A DNA stretch of 64,000 bases from Adiantum capillus-veneris (GCA_014529385.2 CM043948.1:79179291-79243290), one strand, 5' to 3'; counted from the stretch's first letter, positions 11,450 through 23,696 are shown. The notes: generated by a model not told the origin, from the sequence alone. A program made the numbers and translations.

Positions 11450-11639
11450 AAATGGTCTACTTTTTAAAACAACCTTCCTCCTCTAGTCACCTGAAAATCC
11501 CATTGGCATTGTACCATCTTTCAAAAATGTTAACATCTGATCATACCATGATTCAGAGACTGTATTCTGAACTTCAAACAAATCAACATCAGGTAGGTCA
11601 TCTTGAACACCTGTTGGTTCTTCACCAGTATCAATTCTA

Positions 11640-12960
11640 CTCAAATAACCACAAAGTCAAATTTTTGTAACAATAACATCCATCTAGCTAATCTTCTAGT
11701 CAACAATGGATTCTTAATCAGGTAAAGAAATGCCTGATGATCCACATGAAAAATAACTCTGTTGCTCAGCAAAACATGTTTGAATTTGGTGAAAGCATAT
11801 ACCATGCCAAGAGCTTCTCTTTTTGTCACAACATAATTCCTTTCAACTGATGTTAACACCATACTAGCATAGTAAACATGTCATCTGAACCATCCTCTGA
11901 CTCTTTCCTGCATGAGGAAAACATCAATAGCCATATCCGATGCATCAACAAATACATGGAAAATTAATGACCAATCTAGAGGTTGTAATATTGGTGCTAC
12001 TGACAACATCTTTTTTAACATCTGAAATAAGCTCTACTGAGGTTCAACCCATATTAAAGGTACACTCTTCCTTGTTAGATGAGTAAGATGTAAACAAACA
12101 TTTGCCAAATATCTGACATATCTAGCATGCTATTTCACCTGACCAACAAACCTGCTAACTTCCTTCACATTCTTTGGGGTTTTTGCTCTTTTAATCGCAT
12201 CAATATTCTTCTCATCAATGGACATCCCTTCATAAGAAACCACATGACCTAAAAGTACTCCACTTTTGACAGCAATGAAACTCTTAAAAGGATTAAGGCA
12301 TATTTTGAATTGTCTACACCTTTCAAAACATAACTTCAAATGTTGTAGACGAAGTTCCTTTTTCCAAATACTAAAAAATCATCCACAAAAACTCTCATGA
12401 AAATCCTGCAAATAAGGTGCAAATGTCTTGTATGCTATAAAATTGAATGATGGTGGTCCATTTCTGCGTCCAAAATTCATAATTGTAGATGTAAAAGCAC
12501 CCCACTCTCTCATAAAAGTTGTTTTGTGTTGATCCTTTTTAGCCATTTGAATCTGATTGTACCCTGAAAAACCATACAAAAGCTATACATTTCTTTCCCT
12601 GCTACAACATCCAATATGGCATCACAAAATGGTATTGGGAAAGGATCAGTAACAGTGGTTGCATTCAACTTTCTTAATCAACACAAGCTCTCATTTTTTC
12701 ATTTTTGGGCACCATAATAATTGGTGACAACCATGTAACCTCATGAATTGGTTTGATAAACTGAATAGTTAATAGCTTATCAATCTCCTACTTTACGTGT
12801 TCTACAAAGTTTGAATTCATTCTATACCTCTGTTGCAAAATCGGAACTACATCCTCCTTTAGATTAATGTGATGCTGATGTAAGCCAGGATCTATACCTT
12901 TCACTTCAAAATATTCCCATCCAAGAATATCTTTGTACTCCTTCAACAACTGAAACAACT
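11640..12960 (-). pseudogene. Gypsy (copy A) reverse transcriptase and RNase H remnant
   Basis: Reading right to left: fingers/palm pieces (GYNQIQMAKKDQHKTTFMRE and WGAFTSTIMNFG, 12379-12579), then thumb (LLGHVVSYEGMSID, KTPKNVKEVSRFVGQV, 12130-12339), then RNase H entry (ERNYVVTKREALGMVYAFTK and VDHQAFLYLIKNPLLTRRLA, 11641-11862). One extra A near 12393 relative to copy B shifts the frame just before the Phe-Val-Asp-Asp catalytic site, so the protein runs into a stop there. Many other stops occur. Sequence from about 12961 to 13010 is still gypsy; the copia then begins. Confidence 0.85.
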
Positions 12961-13011
12961 CATGCAAAAAATTCCCATCTATATGATACTAATCTTGACA
13001 ATTTTGGGATT

Positions 13012-13623
13012 CAAAGAGGTCGTGGTGCAGGATCAAGTAGGCAGCAACATACTGCAGATAGCAGAGAATGTTGGACTTGTGGTGAAAGAGGTCACATGTC
13101 ACGTGACTGTCCAAATGGAAAAGCAAGTGGAAAGAGAGAACATGGCAACTATGCATCTACTAGCAGAGATGCAGATGACAGCAAAAACGAGCGCATGTTT
13201 GTTATGCAGCATGTAATGAATACAATGACTGCAGATAATTCCATCCAAGATGATGTTTGGTATGTGGATTCAGGTGCCTCTAATCACATGACGTCTCGTG
13301 GAGAGTGGTTTAGAGATATGCACAAACCAAATGTGCCAGGCTATGTGCGGACAGGAGACGACACAACTCACCCGATTGCTCATGTAGGGGACATACCTCT
13401 AAATACGAAGAGTGGGAAATCAAATTACTTAGCATATGTACTTCATGTCCCAAACATTACAAAGAATCTTGTTTCTGTTGGACAAATGGTTGAGCAAGGT
13501 TTGCAGGTTCGTTTCAATCCAAATGGCTGTTATGTAGAAGATTTCCAGAATGGCTGTAAGCTGATCACAGAGGGCAAATGTGTGGGCAGAATGTTTACGC
13601 TGAATGTGACATGCCTGAGGTAA
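13012..13623 (+). pseudogene. Copia gag zinc knuckle and protease
   Basis: A single frame reads CWTCGERGHMSRDC (CX2CX4HX4C, 13069-13110), an acidic/Ser linker, then the aspartic protease site YVDSGASNHMTS (about 13261-13296). It continues through HVPNITKNLVSVGQM, a typical copia protease tail. The frame ends at a stop at 13621-13623. Homologous reading resumes one frame over at 13620, so this is a frameshift and not a natural end. The N-terminal capsid is missing because the element is truncated. Confidence 0.85.
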
Positions 13624-15014
13624 AAGTTGCATTATTTGCACAGGGGACAAGTGTTGTGGCTGATGTTGACATTTGGCACAAACGCATTAGCCATGTCAAT
13701 GAGCAGAGATTGTGCAGCATGCAATCAAAATAGATTGTAAAAGGTTTGCCCAAATTCAAGGTGGATGGTATGCATAAAGTGTGTGCAGCATGCCAGTTTG
13801 GAAAACAGTCAAAGGGCTCATTTCCACATGAGCGCAATGTATGTAAAAATCCACTTGAGGTGGTGCACACAGATGTTTGGGGTCCAACCGATACTGCAAG
13901 TATACATGGTTGCAGGTATTATGTCTCTTTCATTCATGACCATACAAGGAAAGTATGGGTCTACTTCATGTGTAACAAAAGTGAAGTGTTTGGTCACTTT
14001 CAGGACTTCAAAGTCATGATTGAGAAGGAGACAGATATGCAAATCAAGACATTGAGGTTAGATGGAGGGGGAGAGTACTTCTCCAATTATTTTTCATATT
14101 TTCTGCGAATGCATGGTATACGCAGGCAGTTTACATGCAGATATACTCCACAGCAGAATGGGGTCGCAGAAAGGAAAAACAGGCACATTGCAGAGGTTGC
14201 ACGTGCATTGATGAATGAGAAGAACATACCTCATCATTTCTGGGCTGAAGCTGTAAATACAACTGTGTACATTATGAACAGGACACCTATAGCTGCAGTG
14301 CATGATGTAACACCTGAGGAAAGGTTTATAGGTACAAAGCCTGATTTGGCACACTTGAAAGTGTTTGGCTGCATAGCTTACGTGCATGTACCAGATGAGT
14401 TGCGTAGGAAATTGGATCCTAAAGCAGAGAAATGTATTCTTGTGGGATATTCCCTTGAACAAAAGGGGTACAGGTGCTACAATCCTACTACACAAGAATT
14501 ACGAGTGAGCAGAGATGTAGTCTTTGATGAGATGAGCAGCTCGTACAGTAATGCACATGGCACTATTGGGGCTGATGTAAAAGATGATGTGGTTGTACAA
14601 AATGTGAGGCCACAGTCACAGGTTTTGAGTGGACCACAAGAGTCCTCTTCTCGTGGCTCTGTTGAGAAGCCATGGAATGGTAGACTACGTACGCAGGTTA
14701 CTCCACCAACAAGTACAGGGAATGTATCACGAAAAGGAAAGGAAAAGGTTGATGAACCTCCCTTTATGGCTGATGCATCATCAGGTTTTTCACATGTAGA
14801 CATGGATTCGGATGGTCCTGAACAAAGTCTTGATGAGGAATTTGGAATTCTAGCTGTCAGGACACCTGGTGTAAGTAAAGTACAAGAAGATGCTAGAGGG
14901 AAAAGGAGTGACCCAGGACCACGCAGATCTAACAGAGTCAGAAATCCAGTTCAGAAATTGACTTATGATGGGTATCTAGCGCATCACCAAGCCTACATGG
15001 CTAAGGTGATATAG
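13620..15014 (+). pseudogene. Copia integrase
   Basis: The GAG-pre-integrase segment (DIWHKRISHVNEQRL, near 13670) is followed by an in-frame stop at 13731-13733. From 13746 the frame is open for 422 codons. The zinc finger ends in VCAACQFGKQSKGSF. The core shows HTDVWGP, LRLDGGGEYFS and the Glu in NGVAERKNRHIAEVAR (about 13860-14210). The PIMNRTP / KVFGC / YRCYNP block and a variable Ser/Pro-rich linker follow. The frame stops at 15012-15014 but homology continues in the same frame, so the stop is a point mutation. All three catalytic acidic residues are intact. Confidence 0.9.
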
Positions 15015-15615
15015 AATGTGAAGCCCACATGTTTTGAGGATGCAGTTGGAAATGTGCATTGGGATGATGCAATGAAGGAAGAGATGCCTGCATTGGAAGT
15101 AAACGACACATGGGAGTTGGTGCCATTGCCAAGTGGCAAGAAAGCTATTGGTTGTAAATGGATGTATAAAACCAAGCATAAGGCTGATGGTAACATTGAG
15201 CGTCGCAAGGCAAGACTGGTCGCAAAGGGTTATGCACAGATGTATGGCATAGACTATGAGGAGACTTTTGCTCCAGTGGCAAAGATGACGACTGTGAGAG
15301 ATGTCATAGCAGTGGCTGCATCCAGAGGATGGATTATGTATCAAATGGATGTAAAGAATTCCTTCTTGAACGGTGAGTTGCAAGAGGAAGTGTATATGGA
15401 TCAGCCACCTGGTTATGTCGATCCAGGTTACCCAGATTATGTATGCAGACTTCTCAAAGCTTTGTATGGTTTGAAGCAGGTCTCTAGAGCATGGTATGAT
15501 AGGATTGCCAAGTATCTTGTCAGTATTGGGTTTAGGAGAGCTCATGCTGATCATTCACTCTATGTCGTGAGAGTGATGTGGGGATTGTGGTCATTACCAT
15601 ATATGTAGACAACGT
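15015..15615 (+). pseudogene. Copia reverse transcriptase, N-terminal half
   Basis: It is in frame with the integrase and shows WELVPLPSGKKAIGCKWMYK, ARLVAKGYAQ, ETFAPVAKM, the first catalytic Asp in YQMDVKNSFLNGEL, and LLKALYGLKQ. A one-base loss near 15570 moves the end into another frame, which reads IYVD at 15602-15610. It stops there because a solo LTR begins at 15616. The second catalytic Asp is on the other side of that LTR, at 15938. Confidence 0.9.
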
Positions 15616-15937
15616 TGTTGAGATGTCGAGCTCTACACCTTGAGCTGGCATCCACTACGGGTCTTGGCCGCTTACGGCATTTACTCACTGGCGCGTTAGG
15701 TGACCGACACGGAGGATCTCTGCCAATGATTTTACAGCTGGACTACACATATAGTGCTAGCCTAGTACGCTTCTAGCGAGTTCACACTTAGTGACCGCAT
15801 GTACATATGTGCTACTTTTCAGCTTTAGCACTTAGTCATTTTGTACTCTCTTTTCTGAGAAGAAGAAGAAGAAGCTTTCCATCTCTGTGTGCTTTGTGCT
15901 TGTCTTGTGTAGCTCTCTTGCATCCTCATTCTTTACA
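15616..15937 (+). repeat. Solo copia LTR splitting the reverse transcriptase active site
   Basis: This 322-bp block begins TGTTGAGATGTCGAG and ends CTTTACA. It is nearly the same as the 3' LTR at 16891-17211, with scattered substitutions and a short GAA-repeat difference. No internal sequence accompanies it. It falls between IYVD (15602-15610) and DLIIVGD (15938 onward). Five extra bases (AACGT, 15611-15615) lie on the left. No clean 5-bp target duplication is visible; only GAC is found on both sides. It is best read as a solo LTR from insertion and LTR-LTR recombination. Confidence 0.85.
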
Positions 15938-16890
15938 GACCTTATTATTGTGGGTGACAATGCTATGGAGATTGACCATGTGAAGGGTCTTCTCAAATAG
16001 GAGTTTGAAATGAAAGATTTGGGCGAGTTGCGCTACTTTCTTGGCATTGAGGTGATCACGACTCCAGAGGGTGTATGGCTGTTCACAGAGACAATATGCT
16101 TTGGAAATGTTGTCAAAGTATGGTATGGTTGATTGTAAGCCAATTTCTATTCCCTTGGATGTGAATGCAAAGCTGAGTGCAGAGAAGGGTGATGTTGTTG
16201 AGGATGTCAAGATGTACAAGAAGATTGTGGGTAGTCTAATCTACTTGACTATCACGAGGCCAGACTTGAGCTACACAATAGGCTTGGAGAGTCAGTTCGT
16301 GCAGCTTCCGAGGAAGCCACATTTGCATGGAGTACGACGCACACTTCGGTATGTGCAAGGGACTCTTGACTATGCAGCAGATGCTCCATTAGCATTGTAT
16401 GGGTATACATATGCAGATTGGGCAGGTAGCATTGTTGACAGGAGATCTATGAGTGGATTCATGTTCTCTTTTGGGAGTGTTGTTGTTACTTGGAGCAGCA
16501 AAAAGCAGCCTACGGTTGCTTTATCGAGCATAGAGGCCGAGTACAGAGGTGCAGCAGTTGCGGCGTGCGAGGTAGCTTGGCTACGCACATTACTTGAGGA
16601 CTTGGGAGTGCAGGTGGACCAATAGATTGTCATCCATTGTGACAACCTCAGCAGCATGCAGTTGGCTAGGAACCCAGTGTTCCATGCCAGGACCAAGCAT
16701 ATAGAGGTCCATCACGACTACGTTTGAGAGCGAGTGTTGGCAGGCGAGTGTTGGTAGGCGACATCGACTTGGTCTACGTCAGCACAGAGGAGCAGATAGA
16801 GGATATCTTTACCAAGGCCCTCGGAGCTGAGAAGCTTCGACGTTTCCAGAATATGCTTGGACTCTGTGACATGCAGAGCTCGAGGGGGAG
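15938..16890 (+). pseudogene. Copia reverse transcriptase C-terminal half and RNase H
   Basis: It resumes with DLIIVGDNAMEIDHVKGLL, a stop, then EFEMKDLGELRYFLGIEV. After a frame change near 16070 an ORF to 16625 covers QYALEMLSKYGM, GSLIYLTITRPDLSY and RNase H. RNase H residues are visible in YTYADWAG, LSSIEAEYRGAA and (after the stop at 16623-16625) IHCDNLSSMQLARNP, then RTKHIEVHHDYV. The tail EEQIEDIFTKALGAEKLRRF ends just before the polypurine tract. Several stops show the copy is dead. Confidence 0.88.
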
Positions 16891-17211
16891 TGTTGAGATG
16901 TCGAGCTCTACAGCTTGAGCTGGCATCCACTACGGGTCTTGGCCGCTTACGACATTTACTCACTGGCGCGTTAGGTGACCGACACAGAGGATCTCTGCCA
17001 GTGATTCTATAGCTGGACTACACTTATAGTGCCAGCCTAGTACGCTTCTAGTGAGTTCACACTTAGTGACCGCATGTACATATGTGCTACTTTTCAGTTT
17101 TAGCACTTAGTCATTTTGTACTCTCTTTTCTGTGTGAAGAAGAAGAAGCTTTCCATCTCTGTGTGCTTTGTGCTTGTCTTGTGTAGCTCTCTTGCATCCT
17201 CTTTCTTTACA
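16881..17211 (+). repeat. Copia polypurine tract and 3' LTR
   Basis: CGAGGGGGAG (16881-16890) is followed by the 321-bp LTR, TGTTGAG...TTTACA (16891-17211). The LTR shares TGT...ACA termini and nearly the whole sequence with the solo LTR at 15616-15937. No strong TATA box is obvious. Confidence 0.85.
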
Positions 17212-18400
17212 TGCTTCACCCTAGCTGATCCTTCAAATCTTTTATTGTGAATCTTTTCACCCAACTCTCTTGCTTCCTTTTCCTCTATTTGTAAGGGTTC
17301 CTTTGGATTACGATTTGACTTTTGATCCACCCTTTGCACCAACTCTGATCCTTATATTATCTGCCCAGGTAATAAGTCAGAATCTACCTGTTCTTCCTCT
17401 TCATCCTTCTGCTGCAAGATACCTTCAACATCAACTTCAAATACTGGTATAATGGTTGGATTTTCTTTTAAAAATGCTTCTTCTTCATCATCCTTCACTT
17501 CTTCTGCCAAGTTAATTGTTTGAGCATACAATGGTCTTTCCTTAAAAGGAATATTCTTTCTTCCAAGCATAGGAATTGCAATTTCCTACTTCCCTTTCTT
17601 TATGAAAACCTCATTCTCACCCCAATTCTACTTGACTTTACCCAATCTGAACCACGGCCTCCCTAATAACATATCATAGGAGGTATCACCTCTCTCCATC
17701 TCCAACACAACAAAATTCACCTGAAACTAAATTCCTGCAATATAAATAGATTGCTATCTCAATATTCTTGATGGTTGAACTCTCCTCTGATCTGCCATCT
17801 TCACCTGAAATGGTGCTAGGTGCAATTCTCCCAACTTTATTTTATAATACACAGACTCAGCCAGAATGTTGAGTCCAGATCTCCCATCCAGTAATACTTC
17901 ATCAAACAAAGTACTGTGAAACACCACCTTTATAACAGGGAGGAACTACAAAGTCGACATCTACTGGATCAACTTTGTTCATTACTGGCTCAAGTATGCT
18001 ATTTGTCTAAATTGGATACTCCCTTGATAGCAATCTATTCAACAATTTTTCTCTGAAGGCTGGAACCATACTCAAGTATGCTATTTGTCTAAATTGGATA
18101 CTCCCTTGATAGCAATCTACTCAACAATTTTTCTTTGAAGGTTGGAACCATACATAATAACTGATCCAAGGACATCTACAATGGAGAGTTTATAAATGCT
18201 TCAAACCAGTCCTTGTCATATTTTTTAATCAAGGGTCTCTCATAGTACTGCTGCAATTGATCCCCCTGAACATTTGAAGTACTATCATTCACATTCTTAT
18301 TCTTTTGGTCCTTTTGCACCTGTTTTTGAACCTGGTCTCTGATTCCTTTTTGTTCCTTCCAATCAATAGGACCTTTAGCCTTAGACCTTGTAACAACCAT
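17212..18400 (-). pseudogene. Gypsy (copy A) protease and gag-pol linker
   Basis: Right to left: linker VVTRSKAKGPIDWKEQKG...QLQQYYERPL (18176-18400), then an 82-bp tandem duplication (17989-18070 and 18071-18152) that copy B lacks. The protease region follows with the active-site loop reading LLDGRSGLNIL near 17880. A Gly has become Arg compared with LLDGGSGLNIL in copy B, which would spoil the Asp-[Gly/Ser]-Gly turn. Next come the DMLLGKPWFRL-type region and LGRKNIPFKERPLYAQTINL (17352-17570). Numerous stops interrupt it. Confidence 0.75.
17989..18152. repeat. 82-bp tandem duplication in copy A
   Basis: The unit beginning CTCAAGTATGCTATTTGTC occurs at 17989 and again at 18071, differing at a few positions. 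Copy B has a single unit near 43721, so the duplication arose after A and B separated. It lies in the protease-linker coding region of the dead gypsy. Confidence 0.85.
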
Positions 18401-18576
18401 TACATCTATCTCTTGGTTCTCCCCACATTAATTACAATCACAAGCGCATTCATCACAATGCTCTTGATATTCTTACCAAGGAGCACATTTGATGTTTGTT
18501 GCTCATCAATGTCAATTATGATGACATTTGCTTGAGCTGGTGGTTGATGTTGGTGCTGCTGCTGTGGGTTAGCCTG

Positions 18577-19640
18577 CTAATTAGCTTGGTTGTAGGGTAC
18601 GACTAGCATTCCTCTCTCATCTCTATGCTTGACCCACAAAGCATAATTGAGACCAACCCAATGATCTGGTGCTGACCAATACACACATGGCATGTTGCCT
18701 GGTGGCCTTCTCTGATTATTATCTTGATTTCTCCAAGGTGGTCTTGGAGGTCTCTGAAATGGTGGCCTCCCTCTAAATGGAGCTATGTGATTAGTTTCAA
18801 CATCATTTCTCCCTCTGTCTACTTGTGGAGTTGATCTAATCCTATTATTAGGGTTATACCAACACTGGGCTATGTTATGGCCTTCCCTTTCACAAATCTG
18901 GCAGTACTGCTTTTTCTTTGGAGCTACAATAGAATATCCGATTTTCTTCAACTCACTAATTATAATCAAATCTTCTTCTTTGTCTTTTTTATCCTTTTTC
19001 TTCTTACCACTTTGCTTCTTCGTCTTCTGTTTTCCTTTACTGCTTTCAGCCTCACTATCAGAAGATACCTCAGAATCACTATCTTCATCAATTCTAGACT
19101 CAACATCTAACTCTGCTTCTGATTCAGAGCTATGCTTGCTCCTAGATTTTGACATGGTCATACCAAGTCTTTTTTCAACCCTTGCTGTAGCTGTGACCAA
19201 ATTGTTGAAGCCACCTACAATGTCTATGCTGGCCACAACATTCTTCAATCCCTTTCTTACACCTTTCAAGAAACAACCTGCTAACATCTCATCTGTGGGT
19301 CTCCCATTACCCTGTAATCTCTCCACCAAAATTATGAATTTTTGAGCATAATCTTCCACCAACATAGAAGGTTGTTGAGCCATAAGGGGAGGTTGAGGTT
19401 CTCTGCTAGGTCTTTGCCTGGTAGATACCTGTAGTGGGTCAAAGTGGAGTCTTCTTCTAGTTCTTGCAGATCTTGCTGTCAAGAGTAGAGCCCCAAAAAA
19501 TTGGCCCACCTGTCTTCCTACTGACGCTCCTACACTCTCCCCTATTTGACTCCTTGGTTGCACTTCAAAGACATCCACTTCTACTTCCTCCTCTATTGTA
19601 TCTTCATGATGGAAGGGATCAATATTTCTTGCTTGGGTCT
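18577..19640 (-). pseudogene. Gypsy (copy A) gag
   Basis: A 333-codon open frame (19578 to 18577) remains; gag-like reading extends further upstream to about 19640. The N-terminus holds VEVDVFEVQPRSQIGESVG. The capsid shows SMLVEDYAQKFIILVERLQG, DEMLAGCFLKGVRKGLKN and GGFNNLVTATARVEKRLGM. A Ser/Asp/Glu-then-Lys-rich region follows, then the zinc knuckle YCQICEREGHNIAQC (CX2CX4HX4C) and a Pro/Arg-rich RGRPPFQRPPRPPWRNQ tail. This is the best preserved ORF of the element. No 5' LTR or primer-binding site could be recognised on its upstream side. The antisense strand of the Lys-rich part gives a false Leu/Phe-rich ORF. Confidence 0.85.
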
Positions 19641-20960
19641 AAGCCCTTGTGTAATAGACCCTAGATACCCTTCTTGGTCGCTCTAACATACATAATCAGT
19701 TAATGAAACATAGATACCCGCAGCAATGCTGACACTGAGAGAATTCGGACCAAACCCTAACAAAGCTGTAAACACAACATGATCGCCAAATGTGTATAAC
19801 AAACCAAGAGAGGCCATGATTTAGATCTAATCAAACAAAGAAACAAATGCAGTAAATTGAGAGTGGTCCAATACTAGTGGGGAATACTTCGCAAATAATT
19901 GGCACATTGGAAGTTTAAGCTTAACATTGACAAAATATACAGAATGTAGGAAAGATGCTTAGGTGGCAAAAGGTAGAGAGAAAAATGTTGCAGCAAAGCT
20001 TGTGTCATGGATGAGTCGAAAACGATAGATCTCGGTCCTTGACGATGACTACAAGGCAAAGCTAAGATAATAATAGAGGAATAACCTCGAATGTGTATGT
20101 ATGTGTTTTGAGAAAAATGTGTGATGATGTGGCTACAGTTGGTTCTCAGATGGAAGTCAGAGTAATGGTAGCTCTAAGAAGGCAAACAAGGATGCCATGT
20201 ATTGAGACTAGGTGCCCCTAATTCATGTTAAATGGAAGATTTCTTTGAAAGGGAGTGACAAAAGGTTACAAACCTTTGTAGGAAATCTCCGATCTAGTAT
20301 GGAAAATGAATGTACTTCAAGATGTGGAAAGTCAAGGGTGTGGAGAAGATGAAAGGTGAAAATTTGTTCAAAAATACGGACAACCAAAAAGGTTGGAGGA
20401 GATAGAGTGAGGAGTCTCATCATTTGCACAAATACCTGGTATCTGGGCCACTGTCCACAGATACCAGGTGCTCATGCGAGACGCTTCAAGCATCGTCACG
20501 GCGGCCAAATTTACTAAGAGAAAGTGGGTGCTCATTGTGCACTTTCTCTTTAATAAAGTATTAATGTCCACAACAATGCATAGATTACAACACGTTTAAT
20601 GCGGTGGTAAGTTTTAAAGCTTGCACGGCTCTCGACTCTTTTTGACCAACTTTTGACAAAATCCATCTTTCTTTTTATTTTGGGACTCTTGGAGGAAAAC
20701 AAAATCCTTAGCTATACACGATTCCTTCCTCTTCTTTTCCCAGACTCACATTTGTGAGTGGGTGTATTAAATTCTCCATAAATAAATAAATGTACATACT
20801 ATAAAGTGGCCTCAAGCTCGTGTCGAGCCTTGAGGGATCACGCAATCCATGAAAAAACTACATAGCTCCAAATAGAGGCGAGCCATACCCAATGATCCCG
20901 TACATATCACTATTGTGTTGCTGTCATAACAGCAAGAATTGTCCGACTCCACTCGTCCGA
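19641..20960. other. Noncoding stretch shared by blocks A and B
   Basis: Nearly identical to 45290-46080 plus 47400-47860, apart from a 12-bp insertion near 19950 and a large gap at about 20430. At that point block B has 1.3 kb more, including the cysteine-rich gene. It might hold the gypsy leader or LTR, but I find no convincing LTR ends. No gene is seen. Confidence 0.7.
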
Positions 20961-23150
20961 GTTTTTTTTTTTTAATAAACGAATTGAATTAATAAAAGGA
21001 AAGAAATATAAAAAGGACCTTGGGATGGAAAGGGGAATCCACACTAACTGATTTCATACATTGAGGTAGTTAAAAATAAGAAACAAACTAGTGTGATCAT
21101 AATGGGCAAGAATAACTTCTTTCCATCTCTGCGATCCGAGAAGTTTCTGAAAGGTTGAAACCTCGACATCTGCACCTTCTTTTACCTGATTGAGAATCTC
21201 CTTCAGAGTAACTTTGAAAATAAATGCCAGAGGGATATTAGAGTAGGAGAATGAATGGCCAAAGTTAGCATTATTCCTTTCTTTCCAAATGTCGTGTAGA
21301 AAGACCCCTCCGATACAGGTCCACAGTGGAACATCACTGAAAGTACATTCCACAAGCAAAATGGATCTCCAATCGAGTTTGGCCCTTTCAGCCCTAAAAA
21401 CATTTTGTAGCTGAAAAATAAAGTGGGACTTGTATTTACAATGAATGAGTAGGTGATTAAAGATTCTTCAACTTCCTTGCATCTGGGACAAATGGCATCA
21501 GCAATTCTTGGATTTTTTGCTTTAGAACCTGTCCAGAGGCCTTGATGAACTATCAACCACATCAAAAAACTGTGCATAATGACGTTGAGGGGGTATGCCC
21601 AAATGCATATGAAACTATAACACCATTTCTTTGCAGACTATGATAAAGCCCATCTGACGTTAATCTTTTTAACTAGACTGGAGTTCATTGTCTATTGAGG
21701 ATCAGAATTTTGGTAAATGTGAACACATATCTAAGACAATGAGACTGAGTGGCCCGTAAAGCAACCCTAGTGTAGCCTTGATTGGAAACTGGCACACCTT
21801 GAAAGGACAAGCTCAGTACAACCTTGAGAAATGTAAAAAGTAGCCTTAAGAACATCAGCAGAGAGATAGTGCCCATCTTGGTATACATCTTTCCAACATC
21901 GGATACCCACTTTAAAGAAATTATGAGCTTTTCTGGTTAGAATAGGATTTCCTTTGACATCAACTTTGCCAAACCAAATTGATTCCTGCAAGCAGAATTG
22001 AATTGAGCAGAGCCAGCTAGCTGGAGGATTCCATTTTTGTTTTAACAACTTCCATGCTTTCCAGAACCTGTAAGGAATAACAGAACCTCTAGGGACAAAA
22101 TCCACATTAGAAGTTAGCAATCCTTGGAAAGATAAACCAGTCCAAGCTCTGTATCCTTGAATGTAAAAAGACTGAGTATTTCTTTTGAGAAGAATTGCCC
22201 AAAAATATTTAGAATCTGCTACCCTCTTTATCCATTTACTTGCTAGCTTATTAAAAATCTTTTGAACATCCAAGATTCCCAGACCACCTTGATCTTTAGG
22301 ACTGCAGCATACCTGCCAAGAAACTTTTGGATTTCTATTAACTTCTTCTGATCCTCCCCAAAGGAATGTCCTTGAAAGGGAGAATACCTTATTGATTTGG
22401 TATTGAGAGCAGGAGACCACTAGGATAAGAAAAATACGAAAGAAGACGATAGATAATGGTTAAGTACAAAGACCCAGTCCTATCTCTGGTTGAGAGATAC
22501 CTTAAAGCCCATAGTAATTACAAGTAAATTGAAAATGATCCCATCCTTAATTGGTTTACATCCTGCTTCACTCATGATGTTTGGACAAGGCCCCTTGGAA
22601 GCTTTGTAGCCTTTTTTTTCATGGTTTATGATTGATCCACTGGCAAGACAAAAAGTGTTAAGGCACGACCATAAAATTTATATTGGCTGCCGGGTGTTAT
22701 TCCTTTTTACAATGACTTCCTTGCTCTCTTGGACAATCTTCGTGAAGCTAGCTATTAAGAGGTCATTTCAGATACGCGACGAGTCGTGGCCTTCCAAACT
22801 TGGTGAGAGTAGTAGAATCTTACAAGTTGTGTATATATTAGAACCACTTGGCTTTTTACTACCTTCCCTCCTAATCATTCTTGAAAAATCGTGTCATCCA
22901 TGTCTTTTGAATCCATTTGTGCATCTTGCCTACCAGCCTCTAATCGCCAGGCACTTCTTGAATAAGTGAGGGGCTCCTCACTTGTAATTTTGCACCACGA
23001 GTACCTATCTGATCCAATACCTCCGGCTTGAATTTTGATGCTCGTCGATAAATCCTCCCATAGCACCTTCCACACACAAAAAAAAAGAACCTTCCCAACG
23101 AAAGAGGCCACTGTGAAATCTAGATGTTGTTTTCTATCCTCTCCCAAGTA
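20961..23150 (-). pseudogene. LINE (L1-type) 3' portion, copy A
   Basis: On the minus strand, post-reverse-transcriptase sequence reads SLSRTFLWGGSEEVNRNPKV, QGGLGILDVQKIFNKLASKW (21767-22420), the typical zf-RVT approach of plant L1 LINEs. Next come LWTGSKAKNPRIADAICPRC and a degenerate Cys/His motif (21203-21577), then PLWTCIGGVFLHDIWKERNN (21054-21359). A run of 12 T on the plus strand (20962-20973) is the poly(A) tail, so the 3' end is complete. Upstream (to about 23150) there are only broken RT-region fragments; endonuclease and ORF1 are absent. Frames change at least three times. Confidence 0.8.
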
Positions 23151-23696
23151 TCCAAAGGATAGCTTTTGAATTCAAACAGGAAAAATGGCTAGTTTATTTG
23201 AATTCAAAGTTTCCCCCAAAATGGAATTTAAAATCTAGCGGGTAAAACCATATCATGTAGCATATCTATGGAAAGAGCTCGACGCGTAGATTGTAGATAT
23301 ATCATCTCCGCTCAAATCGGAGATCTATGCTCAAATCAGAGATCATATGTAGGGGTTATGGAATGGAAAAAATCATAAAAGAGTCCACCTCCTTTTGGGG
23401 GGGGGATGTGCATCCTTTGAACAGTCTTACACATCTTTTATACACCCACCATTTTATATACCTATTCGTCAAAATGTTAATCACCTCCATAAGCTCATGG
23501 AAAATAAAGAGGCCCTCCTACACCCCATCCTCTTCCTTATGCTTGCTTCATTGTTGAGGGGGGAGAACCCATCACTCCTAATCATTAGATTGAGTTATAT
23601 ATCCTTGGTTTGCAGTTTATAGAAATGTCTGTTCTTGGGCCACGAGAAAAAGAGAGAGATAGAGATCTATCGACCTCCTTTCTCCTTCACCTTGAT
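23151..23696. other. End of block A and empty site of the 50-kb LTR element
   Basis: Positions 23161-23539 have no match in block B, but 23540-23696 match 50035-50194. The shared sequence ends exactly at TTGAT (23692-23696). In B this is followed by the LTR starting at 50195; here it is followed by a (GA)n run. This is therefore the unoccupied target site. No gene is seen. Confidence 0.7.

Larger units (their letters stand above)
13011..17211 (+). mobile_element. 5'-truncated Ty1/copia element inserted in gypsy copy A
   Basis: The left edge is where copies A and B diverge (last shared bases near 13010). The right edge is the LTR end at 17211, after which A and B agree again. Some 39 bp present in B (42904-42942) are missing at the insertion. 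The element lacks its 5' LTR and most of gag; it starts just before the zinc knuckle. Order: zinc knuckle, protease, integrase, reverse transcriptase, RNase H, polypurine tract, 3' LTR. It is opposite in orientation to the host gypsy. The missing 5' end plus lost target bases suggests insertion with deletion, or later rearrangement. Confidence 0.9.

Noticed and set aside
14976-15554. Minus-strand ORF of 192 codons
   Set aside because: It lies opposite the intact copia RT frame, has Cys/His/Ile-rich composition and no known motif. It is a shadow of the real coding strand, as is 14094-14495.
18872-19345. Plus-strand Leu/Phe/Ser-rich ORF resembling a membrane protein
   Set aside because: It is the antisense of the Lys/Glu/Ser-rich gag region; block B shows the same artefact at 44638-45003.
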